Positions 16,465 through 25,898 are shown, counted from the stretch's first letter. The stretch is DNA of 64,000 nt from Cryobacterium roopkundense (GCF_014200405.1 NZ_JACHBQ010000001.1:1178001-1242000); one strand, 5' to 3'. Made by a program: numbers and translations. The notes: generated by a model from the sequence alone, not told the origin.

Positions 16465-18516
16465 ATGCAATCCATTGCGCACCGCTCCCTGCCCTATCCG
16501 TTGGGCGCCACCCTCATGGACGGCGGTATCGACATGGCGGTCTATTCCGAGACCGCCGACATGGTCGAATTCTGCTCATTTGACGAATCGGGCACCGAAA
16601 CGTGCACTCGGCTCAGCGAACGTACCGGACATGTTTTTCACGGAATTGTGCCTGGCGCTGGCGTCGGCACGCTCTACGGCTTACGTGTGTACGAACCGTG
16701 GGATCCCGGAAACGGTCTGCGGCACAATGGCAAGAAGCTGCTGCTCGACCCGCACACGCGGGCCATGCCGGGCACTTACACCTGGGGTCAGGAGGTCTTC
16801 GGGCATAGTCAAAACAACCCATCTGACCTCGACCCGTCCGACTCGGCCGCCTTCACTCCGTACTGCGTGATCCCCGACCCTGCGTTTGATTGGGCCGGAG
16901 ACACCGCCCCGCTCACCCCTCTGAGCAGCTCGGTAATCTACGAGGTGCACGTCAAGGGATTCACTCAAACCCACCCGGACGTGCCCGAAGAGCTGCGCGG
17001 CACCTATGCCGGGTTAGCGAGCCCAGCAGCCATTAAACATTTGACCGACCTCGGCGTCACCGCGGTCGTACTGCTCCCAGTGCAACAATTCGTGCAAGAT
17101 AGTCACCTCGAGGAGAAGGGGCTCCACAACTACTGGGGCTACAACACCATCGGCTTCTTCGCCCCGCACGGCGCTTACGCGGCGGGCCACTCCACGGGAG
17201 CCCAAGTCGCGGAGTTCAAGGAAATGGTGAAAGCCCTGCACACGGCCGGACTTGAGGTAATTCTCGACGTGGTTTACAACCACACCGCTGAGGGCAACCA
17301 CATGGGCCCAACCCTGTCGTTCAAAGGCATCGACAATGAGGCCTACTATCGGCTGGTTTCTGATGACCGCAGCAGCTATTTTGACACCACCGGCACCGGT
17401 AACAGCGTCAACGTCAGCCACCCGGCGGCGCTGGGGCTCATCATGGACTCGCTGCGCTACTGGGTAACCGACATGCATGTGGACGGGTTCCGTTTCGATC
17501 TGGCGACCACCCTGACGCGGCAGGGCGGTGACGCAGAACTCCACAGCGCCTTTCTGACACTGATCCAACAAGATCCCGTGCTGGCACCCGTGAAGATGAT
17601 CGCCGAACCGTGGGACACAGCAGGCTACCAAGTCGGCGGCTTTCCGGCGGACTGGTCCGAGTGGAACGGCAAGTTTCGTGACGATGTGCGCGGTTTCTGG
17701 CATGGAAAATCTGCGCTGCTGGGCACCGTCTCCCAGCGGGTGCTCGGCAGCCCTGACGTCTACGAAGCGGACCGGCGGTCACCGCTGAGCAGCGTGAATT
17801 TCGTCACCGCACACGACGGCTTCACACTCGCCGACCTGACGATGTACGACGAGAAGCACAACGACGCCAACGGCGAAGACAATGCCGACGGCGAGAGCGA
17901 CAACCAGTCAATGAACAACGGTGTTGAAGGGCCTACCGATGATCCTGCGGCGACCGAGCGGCGCGACCGGATGCGCCGAAACTTGATGGGGACGCTTTTG
18001 CTCTCGGCGGGCGTACCCATGATCCTTGGCGGCGACGAACTTGGTCGCAGCCAGAGTGGCAACAACAATGCCTACTGCCAGGACAACGAGATCTCGTGGT
18101 TCGACTGGGAGCACACGGATCAGAGTCTGCTCGACTTCACCCGGACGCTTCTCGAGCTGCGTCGAGAAAATCCGGCCCTGAGACCCGCCTGGTTCCGGCA
18201 GGCACCCTGCGGCGGCGACGACGACACAGTGAAAGTCCTCCGGACCGACGCCGAAAACTTCACTGCCTCTGATTGGGATGATGTCGGCGCACACGCGATC
18301 ACGTTTGTGCTGGTACACACCACCTGTGCCGACGCTTTCGCACTCCTGATGAATGCGGCATCGAACGTCGTCGAATTCAGCGTCCCAGCAGCGCCGAATC
18401 AGGAATGGGAACTCGCCATATCCAGCGACCCCGACCAAGAAGTGGAGGGGGCGGTGAGCACGCTGATCGTACGGGACGGTTCGTTCACTCTTCTCCGCTC
18501 CCGGGCCTCAGAGTGA
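16465..18516 (+). CDS. glgX: glycogen debranching enzyme / isoamylase-type GH13
   Basis: 683 residues from ATG 16465. An N-terminal CBM48-like beta domain precedes the GH13 barrel: VVYNHTAEG (region I), DGFRFDLAT with the nucleophile Asp (II), MIAEPWD with the acid/base Glu (III) and VTAHDGFTL (IV). GNNNAYCQDNEISWFDW is the GlgX/TreX signature. It hydrolyses alpha-1,6 branches of glycogen limit dextrin in the cytoplasm. It stands about 120 bp after the CDGSH gene on the same strand; no other glycogen gene is visible. Confidence 0.92.
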   Translation: MQSIAHRSLPYPLGATLMDGGIDMAVYSETADMVEFCSFDESGTETCTRLSERTGHVFHGIVPGAGVGTLYGLRVYEPWDPGNGLRHNGKKLLLDPHTRAMPGTYTWGQEVFGHSQNNPSDLDPSDSAAFTPYCVIPDPAFDWAGDTAPLTPLSSSVIYEVHVKGFTQTHPDVPEELRGTYAGLASPAAIKHLTDLGVTAVVLLPVQQFVQDSHLEEKGLHNYWGYNTIGFFAPHGAYAAGHSTGAQVAEFKEMVKALHTAGLEVILDVVYNHTAEGNHMGPTLSFKGIDNEAYYRLVSDDRSSYFDTTGTGNSVNVSHPAALGLIMDSLRYWVTDMHVDGFRFDLATTLTRQGGDAELHSAFLTLIQQDPVLAPVKMIAEPWDTAGYQVGGFPADWSEWNGKFRDDVRGFWHGKSALLGTVSQRVLGSPDVYEADRRSPLSSVNFVTAHDGFTLADLTMYDEKHNDANGEDNADGESDNQSMNNGVEGPTDDPAATERRDRMRRNLMGTLLLSAGVPMILGGDELGRSQSGNNNAYCQDNEISWFDWEHTDQSLLDFTRTLLELRRENPALRPAWFRQAPCGGDDDTVKVLRTDAENFTASDWDDVGAHAITFVLVHTTCADAFALLMNAASNVVEFSVPAAPNQEWELAISSDPDQEVEGAVSTLIVRDGSFTLLRSRASE

Positions 18517-18637
18517 CTCGTTCGTATCCAGCTCGTTCAAAGTCGTCGCATCGTCGGTGGGCCGGCTCGACCGACCAGCAAATGGATCTGCTTCGAGTGA
18601 CCGTAGTGGCTTCGATGATGAAACTGTGGCAACGGTG

Positions 18638-19564
18638 TCACTTTCTCGATCGGGTGATGCCTGATGATAATGCGCGTCTGACTTCGTAGATGAACGCGTG
18701 CCGGTTGAAATTCTCAGCTCCAATCACGCTGACCGGCTGGGACGGGTCGCTGTCCACCGCGGCTGCTTCTTGATGGGTGACCTGTTTGCCCGTCACGACG
18801 AGGATAGGAATATGCCTAGTTGTTTCGTTGTGCTGCAGGGCCAACACGACCTGGTAGCCGCTGGAACTGCCCATCGTGAGGTTGAGAAGGATGAGATCCG
18901 GGTCCAGCCGCCCGGCCATTTCGATGACACTTTCTTTGGTCAGAGCGCGTTCAATGACATATTCTGGCGGGTTGAGAAAGCGGGTTACAATATCGATCGT
19001 CTCCGGATCGTCGTCGGCGACGAGCACCCGGTGGGTGCGGCTGGCATTGGGGCTGAGCTCTAGAGCGTCGAGGGATTGTTGCAGGGCTGCCCGGCTGATC
19101 GGTTTCTCCAGCACGGCCGCCGCACCGTGCGTCAGAGCGCGGCTGATGTCGGCTTCCCCGGCTACGATGACAATCGGTACGGGGGCGAGATCGACGTACT
19201 CGCGCAGTCGGATAAGAAAGCCCCAGCCATCCATCCTGGGCAGTCGAATATCGAGGGTGATGAGGCTGAGGTGTTGCATTGATGCGATTTCTAGGCCTTG
19301 CTCGCCATTGGTGGCGACAAGAACCCGGAAACCCTCCGCCTCGAGTAAAATTCTGAGCACTTTGGCGCCTTTGGCATCGTCTTCAACCACGAGGGCTACG
19401 TGCCGCTCAGAATCTTCCTTACCTACCGGCAGGTGTTGCACGATGTCCGTGTCCGTGTCCGTGTCCGTGTCCGTGTCCCTGTCCGTGTCCGCGGACGAGT
19501 TCGTGGCTGTTGTCCCGTCTGCAGCCTCGTCCGCGTTGGCCAGGGGCGGCTTCTCCGAGTCCAT
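18638..19564 (-). CDS. response regulator with two tandem receiver domains, no output domain
   Basis: 308 residues from ATG 19564, chosen for its GGAGGGG Shine-Dalgarno. An acidic Asp-Thr repeat linker (residues about 25-40) precedes receiver 1: EDD acidic pair, phospho-Asp in TLDIRLPRMDGW, and Lys in VLEKP, all intact. Receiver 2 keeps the acidic pair (VADDDPE) and Lys (VVTGK) but has Asn at the phosphorylation position (LILLNLTMG), so it is probably a pseudo-receiver. No DNA-binding or enzymatic domain follows. No histidine kinase is adjacent, so it is an orphan. The IS21 element lies upstream of it. Confidence 0.82.
   Translation of the reverse strand: MDSEKPPLANADEAADGTTATNSSADTDRDTDTDTDTDTDIVQHLPVGKEDSERHVALVVEDDAKGAKVLRILLEAEGFRVLVATNGEQGLEIASMQHLSLITLDIRLPRMDGWGFLIRLREYVDLAPVPIVIVAGEADISRALTHGAAAVLEKPISRAALQQSLDALELSPNASRTHRVLVADDDPETIDIVTRFLNPPEYVIERALTKESVIEMAGRLDPDLILLNLTMGSSSGYQVVLALQHNETTRHIPILVVTGKQVTHQEAAAVDSDPSQPVSVIGAENFNRHAFIYEVRRALSSGITRSRK
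19444..19491. repeat. hexanucleotide tandem repeat (TGTCCG) x8
   Basis: Eight 6-bp units, one with a G-to-C variant, lie in frame inside the response-regulator gene. On the minus strand they encode alternating Asp-Thr. Unit loss or gain keeps the frame and would only change linker length. Confidence 0.9.
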
Positions 19565-19991
19565 CCCCTCCTGCGGTGAAGTGCAATTCGTGCCCTTAAG
19601 GCGGGTCCTATGTCCAGCGCCTTTCAAAATGGTGATGCCAAACCAGCCACCACATAAATCACCTGGCAAACGATGCGCCCGCAGACTCGAATTGATCGCA
19701 GATGACATGCCGGGGGCGCTCGCACACTGAGCACTTCCATAGGACGAGCCACACTGCCCGATGTATCCCAGCACTTTCTCGGGCGACCGTTCGGGGCACC
19801 GGTTATCGCCCACCCGCCACTCATACTCGGACAGTCTGCGGATTTCTAGATTTTCGACTGGGCAGGGCGCGGCAGACCGAGACAACCACGACATTTGGTC
19901 GTCCGAACCGTCTGAACTCCTACCTGTCTTGCCCACATCCGGTGTATTTCGGATGCTATCTTTCATTGCATTCCTTCATGTTGGATCACAC
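19565..19991. other. intergenic region upstream of the two-receiver gene, no gene found
   Basis: About 430 bp between the response-regulator start and the left end of the IS21 element. The minus-strand frame stays open to 19966, but codon use is poor and no start with a ribosome-binding site is seen. It should hold the promoter of the response regulator, possibly affected by the insertion. Confidence 0.4.
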
Positions 19992-20090
19992 GTGGCGAGT
20001 GGCGCTTGATGGTAGCGGTAGTCCAGGCACCTGGTAGCGCAGTTCTGAAGAGCCGGTAGCGGCCCGGGTTTTGCGCCCGGGCCGCTTCGG

Positions 20091-20861
20091 TCACTCCCAG
20101 TAGGTCTCGTGGGCGCGGGCTTGGTCGTTGCGGTGCCGGCGCATGTCAATCTGGCCGAGGTTGATGATCCGGGCGTTGTTGGCGAGGCGGTTCACGATCG
20201 AGTCCGCGGCGACCCGGTCGGGCAGCTCGGCGACCCAGTGCTTTGGCCCGGTCTGCGAGGCGATCATCGTGGGTAGTCGGTGTTCCCTGTTCGCGAGGAT
20301 CGCGAACAAGTCGCTGGCGGCGTCGCTGTCGATGCCGACTGTGAGGAAGTCGTCGATGATGAGCAGGTCGATGTTGGAGAGCTCGTTCAACAGCTTCTGA
20401 TGGGCGATTCCGTCGCCGCGGGCGATGACAAGCCTTCGGGCGAGGTCGTCCATCCGGAAGTAGAGAACGGAGTGCTCACTCTGGCAGGCGCCGATGGCCA
20501 GCGCGCAGGCGAGGTAGGTCTTCCCGCCTCCGGTGGGCGAAATAATGAGGAGGTTCGTCGCATCGGAGCGCCAGTCATGGGCGGCATAGCGTCGCATTCT
20601 GACTGGGGTGATCCCGCGCCCGTCGCGGTAGTCGACCTCCGCGACCGTGGCCCCCGGGATCGGGAAAGCAGCTTGGCGGATGAGCTTGTCGACCTTGTTG
20701 ATACGACGGGACTCCAACGCGTCGTCGACCGCGGTCAGGAACAGCTGCTCGGGGGTGAGGGTGTCGTTGCCTTCGTCTTGGATGAGTTCCTCCAGGCGCG
20801 TCGCGACGTGGGTCACGCGCAGGGCCCGGAACTTGTCGTAATCGATGCTGGTGAACATCAC
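20091..20861 (-). CDS. istB: IS21 helper ATPase IstB (element 1)
   Basis: 256 residues. AAA+ ATPase related to DnaC, with Walker A TGGGKTYLACALA and Walker B LLIIDDF; the C-terminal region holds VAADSIVNRLANNARIINL, the usual IstB ending. It assembles on DNA and activates the IstA transposase. The start overlaps the istA stop by 4 bp. Appears intact. Confidence 0.93.
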   Translation of the reverse strand: MMFTSIDYDKFRALRVTHVATRLEELIQDEGNDTLTPEQLFLTAVDDALESRRINKVDKLIRQAAFPIPGATVAEVDYRDGRGITPVRMRRYAAHDWRSDATNLLIISPTGGGKTYLACALAIGACQSEHSVLYFRMDDLARRLVIARGDGIAHQKLLNELSNIDLLIIDDFLTVGIDSDAASDLFAILANREHRLPTMIASQTGPKHWVAELPDRVAADSIVNRLANNARIINLGQIDMRRHRNDQARAHETYWE

Positions 20862-22447
20862 TTCCCCTCCTCGTCGCCTGCGTAGTGGGAGGCATCGCGG
20901 ACGTAAACGTCCGAGATGGTGTCGCGGAACACGACCGTGTTGCTGCGTTTGCCTGTCGAGGCTGCCGGGGTCACCGGCCGGGGCTTCTTCGCGTCACTAT
21001 CGATCGCCGCCATCAACCGTTTCAGCGTCGAATACGTCGGATGGGTGCCTCGGTTCACGAGTGCCTGGCAGGCCGCCTCCAGCCGTTCCCGGTTGTTCTT
21101 ACCGAGCCCGTCGAGGATGTTCTGGCAGGCCAGGTAGCCCTGCGCCTCGATCACCTGGCTGTCGAGGATGTGCTCGATCACCGTGACGGTGGCCGGCCCA
21201 ACGCTGCGCGCCCGGTCGATGAACCACCGCCTTGACCACAACCCGTCGATATCGCGGTGCTGCGGCGGGACGTGGTCCGGAAGAGTCGAGTACTGGCCTT
21301 TCCTCCCCGTCAGCCGAGGATGTTCGCAGATGCTCTCGTGCCCGTCGAAGACCGTCACCAGGGACGACGTCAGCCGAACCCGCAGCAGCTTGCCCGCCAA
21401 CCCGAAGGGCACGGAATACCGTTGCGTGTCCGCGGTGACGTGGTAATTCCGGGCCGCCTTCAGCTCCTTCCACTGCACATCCTCGAACCCGGCATCGGGC
21501 AAAGGGCCGAGCAACTCGCGCTCCTCCATGTCGAAGCGTTCCCACCTGGTCGTGTCGTCGGCGCGGCGGATGTCATGGTTGATCTCACGCACGCGCTCTT
21601 CGATCGCCGTATTCAACTCGCTCAGCGTCGTGAAGACGTCGTCCTCGAGGTAGCCGATGACTCGTTTGTTGACCACGTTCACCGCGTTCTCCGCAGCCGC
21701 CTTATCGCGGGGTTTCTTCACTCGGGCCGGGACAATCGCGGTCTGGTAGTGATCCGCGAGCTGCTGATACCTCGCGTTGACGACCCGCTCCGCATCGCCC
21801 TTATGTGTCTGGTGAGTGGAGGTCGTCGGGTTGTCCGGCACGACGATCTGCGTCACGCCGCCGAAGAATGCGAACGCTCGAACGTGCGCATCGAGCCACG
21901 CCGGGGACTTCATATCCGCGTAAGCTCGGCAGAACAGAAGCCCTGAAAACGGCAACACCGCGACGAACAAGATCGCTCGGACCACCTCGCCGGTGATCGT
22001 GTCAACGATGTCCATCGTGTCGCCGGCCCAGTCGACCAGCATCGCCCGACCCGGCTCATGGCGCAGCACCGCGACGAGATCGTGGGTGCGGAGGTAGCCG
22101 GTGAACAGGGCGCAGAACTGCGAGTACCCGTACTTTTTCCCGGCGTCCTTGGCGTCGACGTACCGACGCCACGCCAGCAGCAACGTGAAGTGCCGGTTCG
22201 CCTTCATTGATGCCAGAACCCGAGACAAGTCGGGCTGGTCATACTCCGCCGACACTTTCCGGCGCCCGTCGGGGAACCATTCCGTCAGCTCGGCGTCGCT
22301 GACCGCGACCGCCGAGGTGACACCTCGTTCCTGGACCTCTTGCCGGACCCGGGCGACGTCGCGATGCGAGCACCCAGCGATCTCTACGACTTCGCGGTAG
22401 CTCCGCCCCTCGAGCAACAACCCCAATATTTTCCGATAATCCGCCAT
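20858..22447 (-). CDS. istA: IS21 transposase IstA (element 1)
   Basis: 529 residues. The N-terminal helix-turn-helix (MADYRKILGLLLEGRSYREVVEIAGCS) precedes a DDE integrase core: Asp in LVDWAGD, Asp in IVVPDNPTT, Glu in DKAAAENAV. A C-terminal beta-barrel-like region contains QRYSVPFGLAGK. Full length and uninterrupted, so the element may be active. Confidence 0.93.
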   Translation of the reverse strand: MADYRKILGLLLEGRSYREVVEIAGCSHRDVARVRQEVQERGVTSAVAVSDAELTEWFPDGRRKVSAEYDQPDLSRVLASMKANRHFTLLLAWRRYVDAKDAGKKYGYSQFCALFTGYLRTHDLVAVLRHEPGRAMLVDWAGDTMDIVDTITGEVVRAILFVAVLPFSGLLFCRAYADMKSPAWLDAHVRAFAFFGGVTQIVVPDNPTTSTHQTHKGDAERVVNARYQQLADHYQTAIVPARVKKPRDKAAAENAVNVVNKRVIGYLEDDVFTTLSELNTAIEERVREINHDIRRADDTTRWERFDMEERELLGPLPDAGFEDVQWKELKAARNYHVTADTQRYSVPFGLAGKLLRVRLTSSLVTVFDGHESICEHPRLTGRKGQYSTLPDHVPPQHRDIDGLWSRRWFIDRARSVGPATVTVIEHILDSQVIEAQGYLACQNILDGLGKNNRERLEAACQALVNRGTHPTYSTLKRLMAAIDSDAKKPRPVTPAASTGKRSNTVVFRDTISDVYVRDASHYAGDEEGK

Positions 22448-22626
22448 GACCCGCCCTTAACAATGGAACGACAACGCCTTGCGCGTTGTCCTTCCACAGC
22501 CCAGCAGTTCATTAGCGCCAGCGCTACCGTGTTCCCGGAATCCTGCTACCGAGTCGCTGGACTACCGCTACCTACAAGCGCTACTCGCCACAAACGATCT
22601 AGGGAGAAACCGTTCTGTCTGCGTTG

Positions 22627-23172
22627 TTAGTGGTTGGTGAGGCTTTTGAGCCAGCCGGCACGGGGTCGCTGCTGCTCGCCCTGCTGGGCGGCCAAGATCA
22701 CCAGAACAAAAGTGACGGCTGGGGTAATCCATTGCAGCACTCGCTGTTGCGTCTGAGCAGATGCCAATTCCGCAGAGGTATCCGACGACGGTTCGGTCAC
22801 GCCCGCGCTTCTTTCGTTCGTGTGCTCGGCCATCCGAGTGCCGAGGATTCCCGAGTACATGGACGACCCAATGGAGACGAGGGTCAGGACTAATTTCACC
22901 CCGGTATTAGCGCGGGCGCCTGGTTGTCCGGCGAGTCGGGCCTTGTTTGCCGCGATCAGCCCGGCGCCGCCAATACCGTGCGCAGCCAACGCCGCCAGCT
23001 GCACTGGAGCCCACCTCTTCCACCCCACCGAAGCCAAGGCCACTCGTTCGCGAGGATTATTCGCAGCAGCGGCAGCGCCGTTAAGCCCCACAGCCCCCAT
23101 GAGAGAGCCGCCAAACCATGCGGCCAATCCGATGTCGTGCAGACTGCGTACGAGAGTATTTCGAGATGACAT
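22627..23172 (-). CDS. four-helix membrane protein of unknown function
   Basis: 181 residues from ATG 23172, 7 bp after an AAGGAG; an upstream in-frame start at 23196 is less well placed. Four hydrophobic segments are evident: around IGLAAWFGGSLMGAVGL, VQLAALAAHGIGGAGLIAA, VLTLVSIGSSMYSGILG and TPAVTFVLVILAA. A polar Ser/Thr-rich loop lies between segments 3 and 4. There is no recognisable catalytic motif. Such proteins occur in many actinobacteria as hypothetical membrane proteins. It lies between the IS21 element and the divergently oriented lipid kinase. Confidence 0.65.
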   Translation of the reverse strand: MSSRNTLVRSLHDIGLAAWFGGSLMGAVGLNGAAAAANNPRERVALASVGWKRWAPVQLAALAAHGIGGAGLIAANKARLAGQPGARANTGVKLVLTLVSIGSSMYSGILGTRMAEHTNERSAGVTEPSSDTSAELASAQTQQRVLQWITPAVTFVLVILAAQQGEQQRPRAGWLKSLTNH

Positions 23173-23445
23173 GTACGTGCTCCTTAACTTGTCCATTCCG
23201 GGTCGAGTGCTTAAAAATAGGACGTGTTTTCATCCACAAACGTCACGGATATCCCATAAGAATCGCGGCGGCTCGCAGCGTGGCGGCGATAGGCAACCGG
23301 CTCTGCGGCACCGAGCGGTTATCTTTTCGTTATCGAGGCGCACTCGGCATGAACGCTTGAACGCGTTTTTTTCGCTTCACTGTGGTTTGTACCGCCGCAG
23401 GCCGTGCACCCTGCGGATACGCCGATATGGGCCTACACTGACGCC

Positions 23446-24426
23446 GTGAGTGAAGCCAAACTGCGGACTGCAGCGGTCATCTATAATCCTGTGAAGGTCG
23501 ATATTGACGTGCTTCGGGAAGCCGTGAATAAGGAATCGGCTGCCGCCGGGTGGGCGGAGAGCGTCTGGTTTGAGACATCCGTCGACGATGTTGGTCAAAA
23601 TGTGACCGGCCAAGCGCTTGCCCACGGCGTGGATCTGGTCATCGTTGCTGGTGGTGACGGAACCGTTCGTGCTGTTGTGGAAGCTGTCCGGGGCCATGAC
23701 GTGGCCGTCGCCCTTCTGCCTTCAGGTACGGGCAACCTTCTTGCCCGCAACCTGAAAATGACGCTGAACGACCTGCCCGATAGCGTTCGTTCCGCGTTCA
23801 CGGGGGAAGACCGCACCATCGACTTGGGCATGATTCGTCTCGAGCGGGAGGACAAGACTCGGGAAGAGCATGCGTTCGTCGTCATGGCCGGTGCCGGTCT
23901 CGATGCAAAAATGATCACTAACACCGACGAAGATTTGAAGAAGAAGGCCGGATGGTTGGCTTATGTCAGAGCGATCGTTGCGTCGTTACGCGACCCTGAC
24001 GAACTGCATGTACAGTTCTGCCTCGATAACGGCCTCGCCAAGCGAGCCACCGTGCACACCCTGATCCTCGGCAACTGCGGGTCGCTGCCCGCCAATATCT
24101 TGCTGATGCCGGAGGCAGTCCTTGATGACGGACTCTTCGACGTGATGATGACTCGGCCAGGGGGCGCACTCGGGTGGATTCGCGTGTGGGTGAAAGTGGC
24201 CTGGACCAACGGCATCGTCCGCCGAACCAAAGCAGGCAAAGCCCTCGCCGGAGAACATCAAAACGATACCGACCTCCACTACGAAACCGGAGCGGAATTC
24301 ACCGCACGCTTCTCCCGGCCCGAAGAGATCGAACTCGACGGTGACGCATTCGGCAAAGCCGTCGCGTTCAAAGCCTGGATCGAGCCCAGCAAGCTCCGCA
24401 TGCGCATCCCCAGAACCAGCGAATAA
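23446..24426 (+). CDS. diacylglycerol/lipid kinase (DagK/YegS family)
   Basis: 326 residues from GTG 23446. TACACT at 23434-23439 ends 6 nt before the GTG and no Shine-Dalgarno is seen, so the mRNA is probably leaderless. The catalytic domain has IVAGGDGTVRAVVEAV (nucleotide loop) and LLPSGTGNLLARNL; the C-terminal half has the ELDGDAFGK-type Asp of DAGK_cat/YegS proteins. It phosphorylates diacylglycerol or a related lipid at the membrane face. Neighbours give no pathway information. Confidence 0.88.
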   Translation: MSEAKLRTAAVIYNPVKVDIDVLREAVNKESAAAGWAESVWFETSVDDVGQNVTGQALAHGVDLVIVAGGDGTVRAVVEAVRGHDVAVALLPSGTGNLLARNLKMTLNDLPDSVRSAFTGEDRTIDLGMIRLEREDKTREEHAFVVMAGAGLDAKMITNTDEDLKKKAGWLAYVRAIVASLRDPDELHVQFCLDNGLAKRATVHTLILGNCGSLPANILLMPEAVLDDGLFDVMMTRPGGALGWIRVWVKVAWTNGIVRRTKAGKALAGEHQNDTDLHYETGAEFTARFSRPEEIELDGDAFGKAVAFKAWIEPSKLRMRIPRTSE

Positions 24427-24724
24427 CGCCATGGCGGCATTGCCCCTTGGGTCGTAGGCATCTCTGAGCAGATTTTTGTTTATGCTGGTCAGAGCAATTT
24501 CTGTGTTGGCGTCTCCGCGAGTCACAAGTCACTCAAAGACTTGACTTTAGTCGCCGTGTCGCAGGATCAAATCTACTGAATATGTCTATTACCGGGACTT
24601 TTCCATCGGTTGTCGGATTTCTGAATACAGCCGCCACCGACTGTCTTGATGACTTTCTGGGGGAGTGCTGGTCCCTGCCTGGACGATTCCACGCACTCTT
24701 TCCGACCGCTCTCGCGGACCTGGA
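24427..24724. other. intergenic, nothing recognised
   Basis: About 300 bp downstream of the lipid kinase and of the convergent anti-sigma-like gene. No open frame with coding character, RNA gene or clear terminator stem was seen. Confidence 0.4.
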
Positions 24725-25333
24725 TCAGCCGGGGAACGCTGCGTCGTAGACAGCTCGCAGCTCGGCACTGTCGGCCCCGGTCACGCCGCATCCCGTGATC
24801 GTTCCATTGATTGCGCCGACGAGGTAGCTCTGGCCGACTTGGAAGGGCACGCCCGAGAAGTCCGAGGCCGTCTCGTCGACCTGCGCCACCTCCACGCGGT
24901 CGGCGACCTCGCCGACAAAGCGCTCCGTGACCTCCAGCACAACGGTGTTCCCCTGTATCTGCAGCACCGTCGCTGCGAACGCCTGATCCTGCGCCGCGAC
25001 GGTAGCCGGCTCGAGCACGAGGCAGCTGCCACTCGCCAGGCCTCCGCCCATGGACGGCTGCAGCGACTCGACAGTGGGTTTCGGACCACCGAGAACGAGG
25101 GGCGCGACGATTGCAGCGGCGATGGCGAGGCCCGCGGCGACGCCGGCCACGGGCATCCACCGCCGGAACGCGCGTCGTGGCTCCTCGGGGGTGACAGCCG
25201 GGGTGGTGACGGACTGGTCGGTCATGATCTGCTCCATTCTGTGGTCGATCCATGTGGGCGAGGCAGGGGGCAACGCGCGGGCCGGATCGGCGGCGCGCAG
25301 CTCATCGCGCAGCGCATGGTCATCGTCGTGCAT
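24725..25333 (-). CDS. single-pass membrane protein, probable anti-sigma partner
   Basis: 202 residues. An about 55-residue cytoplasmic N-terminus is followed by one membrane segment (VAGVAAGLAIAAAIVAPLVL) and an about 120-residue external domain containing two Cys (SGSCLVLEP and ITGCGVTG) that could form a disulfide. The 5' end overlaps the ECF sigma gene by 14 bp, the usual position of an anti-sigma factor. It lacks the zinc HxxxCxxC motif, so the anti-sigma role is inferred from position and topology. Confidence 0.65.
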   Translation of the reverse strand: MHDDDHALRDELRAADPARALPPASPTWIDHRMEQIMTDQSVTTPAVTPEEPRRAFRRWMPVAGVAAGLAIAAAIVAPLVLGGPKPTVESLQPSMGGGLASGSCLVLEPATVAAQDQAFAATVLQIQGNTVVLEVTERFVGEVADRVEVAQVDETASDFSGVPFQVGQSYLVGAINGTITGCGVTGADSAELRAVYDAAFPG

Positions 25334-25898
25334 CGTCGCTCCCTTCGTTGTGAGTTATATGTCCGGTCGGGTGGCCGGATTTCAGTAGCTCCTGCTTGAG
25401 GCGCGCCTTCGCTCGGTGTAGGCGGATGGCCGCTGCGTTCGCGCTGATGCCGAGCACAACGGCAAGCTGCGGGCTCGTCAACTCGTCCCACGCCCACAGC
25501 CGGAGGATCTCGGCGTCGTTTCGACGCAGGTGGGTGAGGGCTGCGGTCACGCGGGCCGCCACGGCGGTGCCTGCATCGACGGTGGATGCTGCGGGGTTCT
25601 CGTCCGCAGTGGCCGGCGGCGGGTCAAGGGCGATGATGCGGCCGATGAGGCGCGTGCGGCGACGCTGGGCGCGTTGGACGTTGCTGAGGCACTGTCGCGC
25701 GACGACGATCGCCCACGGGAGAGCGTCATCGGGCACCTCGTCGAGGCGGCGCCAGCACACGAGCAGGGTGTCGCCGATCACGTCGTCGGCCGTCGCGGCG
25801 TCGGTGCGGCGGCGCAGATAACGGCGCACAGGGTCGCCGACGAGCACGACAAGGTCACGCATACGCTTCTCGCGCTCGGTGTCGGTCACAACTCTCAT
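25320..25898 (-). CDS. ECF-type RNA polymerase sigma factor
   Basis: 192 residues from ATG 25898 (MRVVTDTEREKRM); a longer frame to 25985 is possible but looks non-coding. Region 2 spans VRRYLRRRTDAATADDVIGDTLLVCWRRLDEV, and region 4 is recognisable in LRLWAWDELTSPQLAVVLG plus SANAAAIRLHRAKARL. The linker holds a Pro/Ala-rich stretch. It directs transcription of a small stress or surface regulon, likely restrained by the overlapping membrane-protein gene. Confidence 0.85.
   Translation of the reverse strand: MRVVTDTEREKRMRDLVVLVGDPVRRYLRRRTDAATADDVIGDTLLVCWRRLDEVPDDALPWAIVVARQCLSNVQRAQRRRTRLIGRIIALDPPPATADENPAASTVDAGTAVAARVTAALTHLRRNDAEILRLWAWDELTSPQLAVVLGISANAAAIRLHRAKARLKQELLKSGHPTGHITHNEGSDDARR

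Larger units (their letters stand above)
19992..22591 (-). mobile_element. complete IS21-family insertion sequence (element 1)
   Basis: About 2.6 kb with 35-bp terminal inverted repeats, 32 of 35 matching (19992-20026 and 22557-22591), reading GTGGCGAGTGGCGCTTG and on through GGTAGCGGTAGTCCAG. It contains istA and istB overlapping by 4 bp. A 10-bp perfect stem (GCGGCCCGGG, 20059-20085) follows istB. No clear target duplication was found at the ends. Confidence 0.9.
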
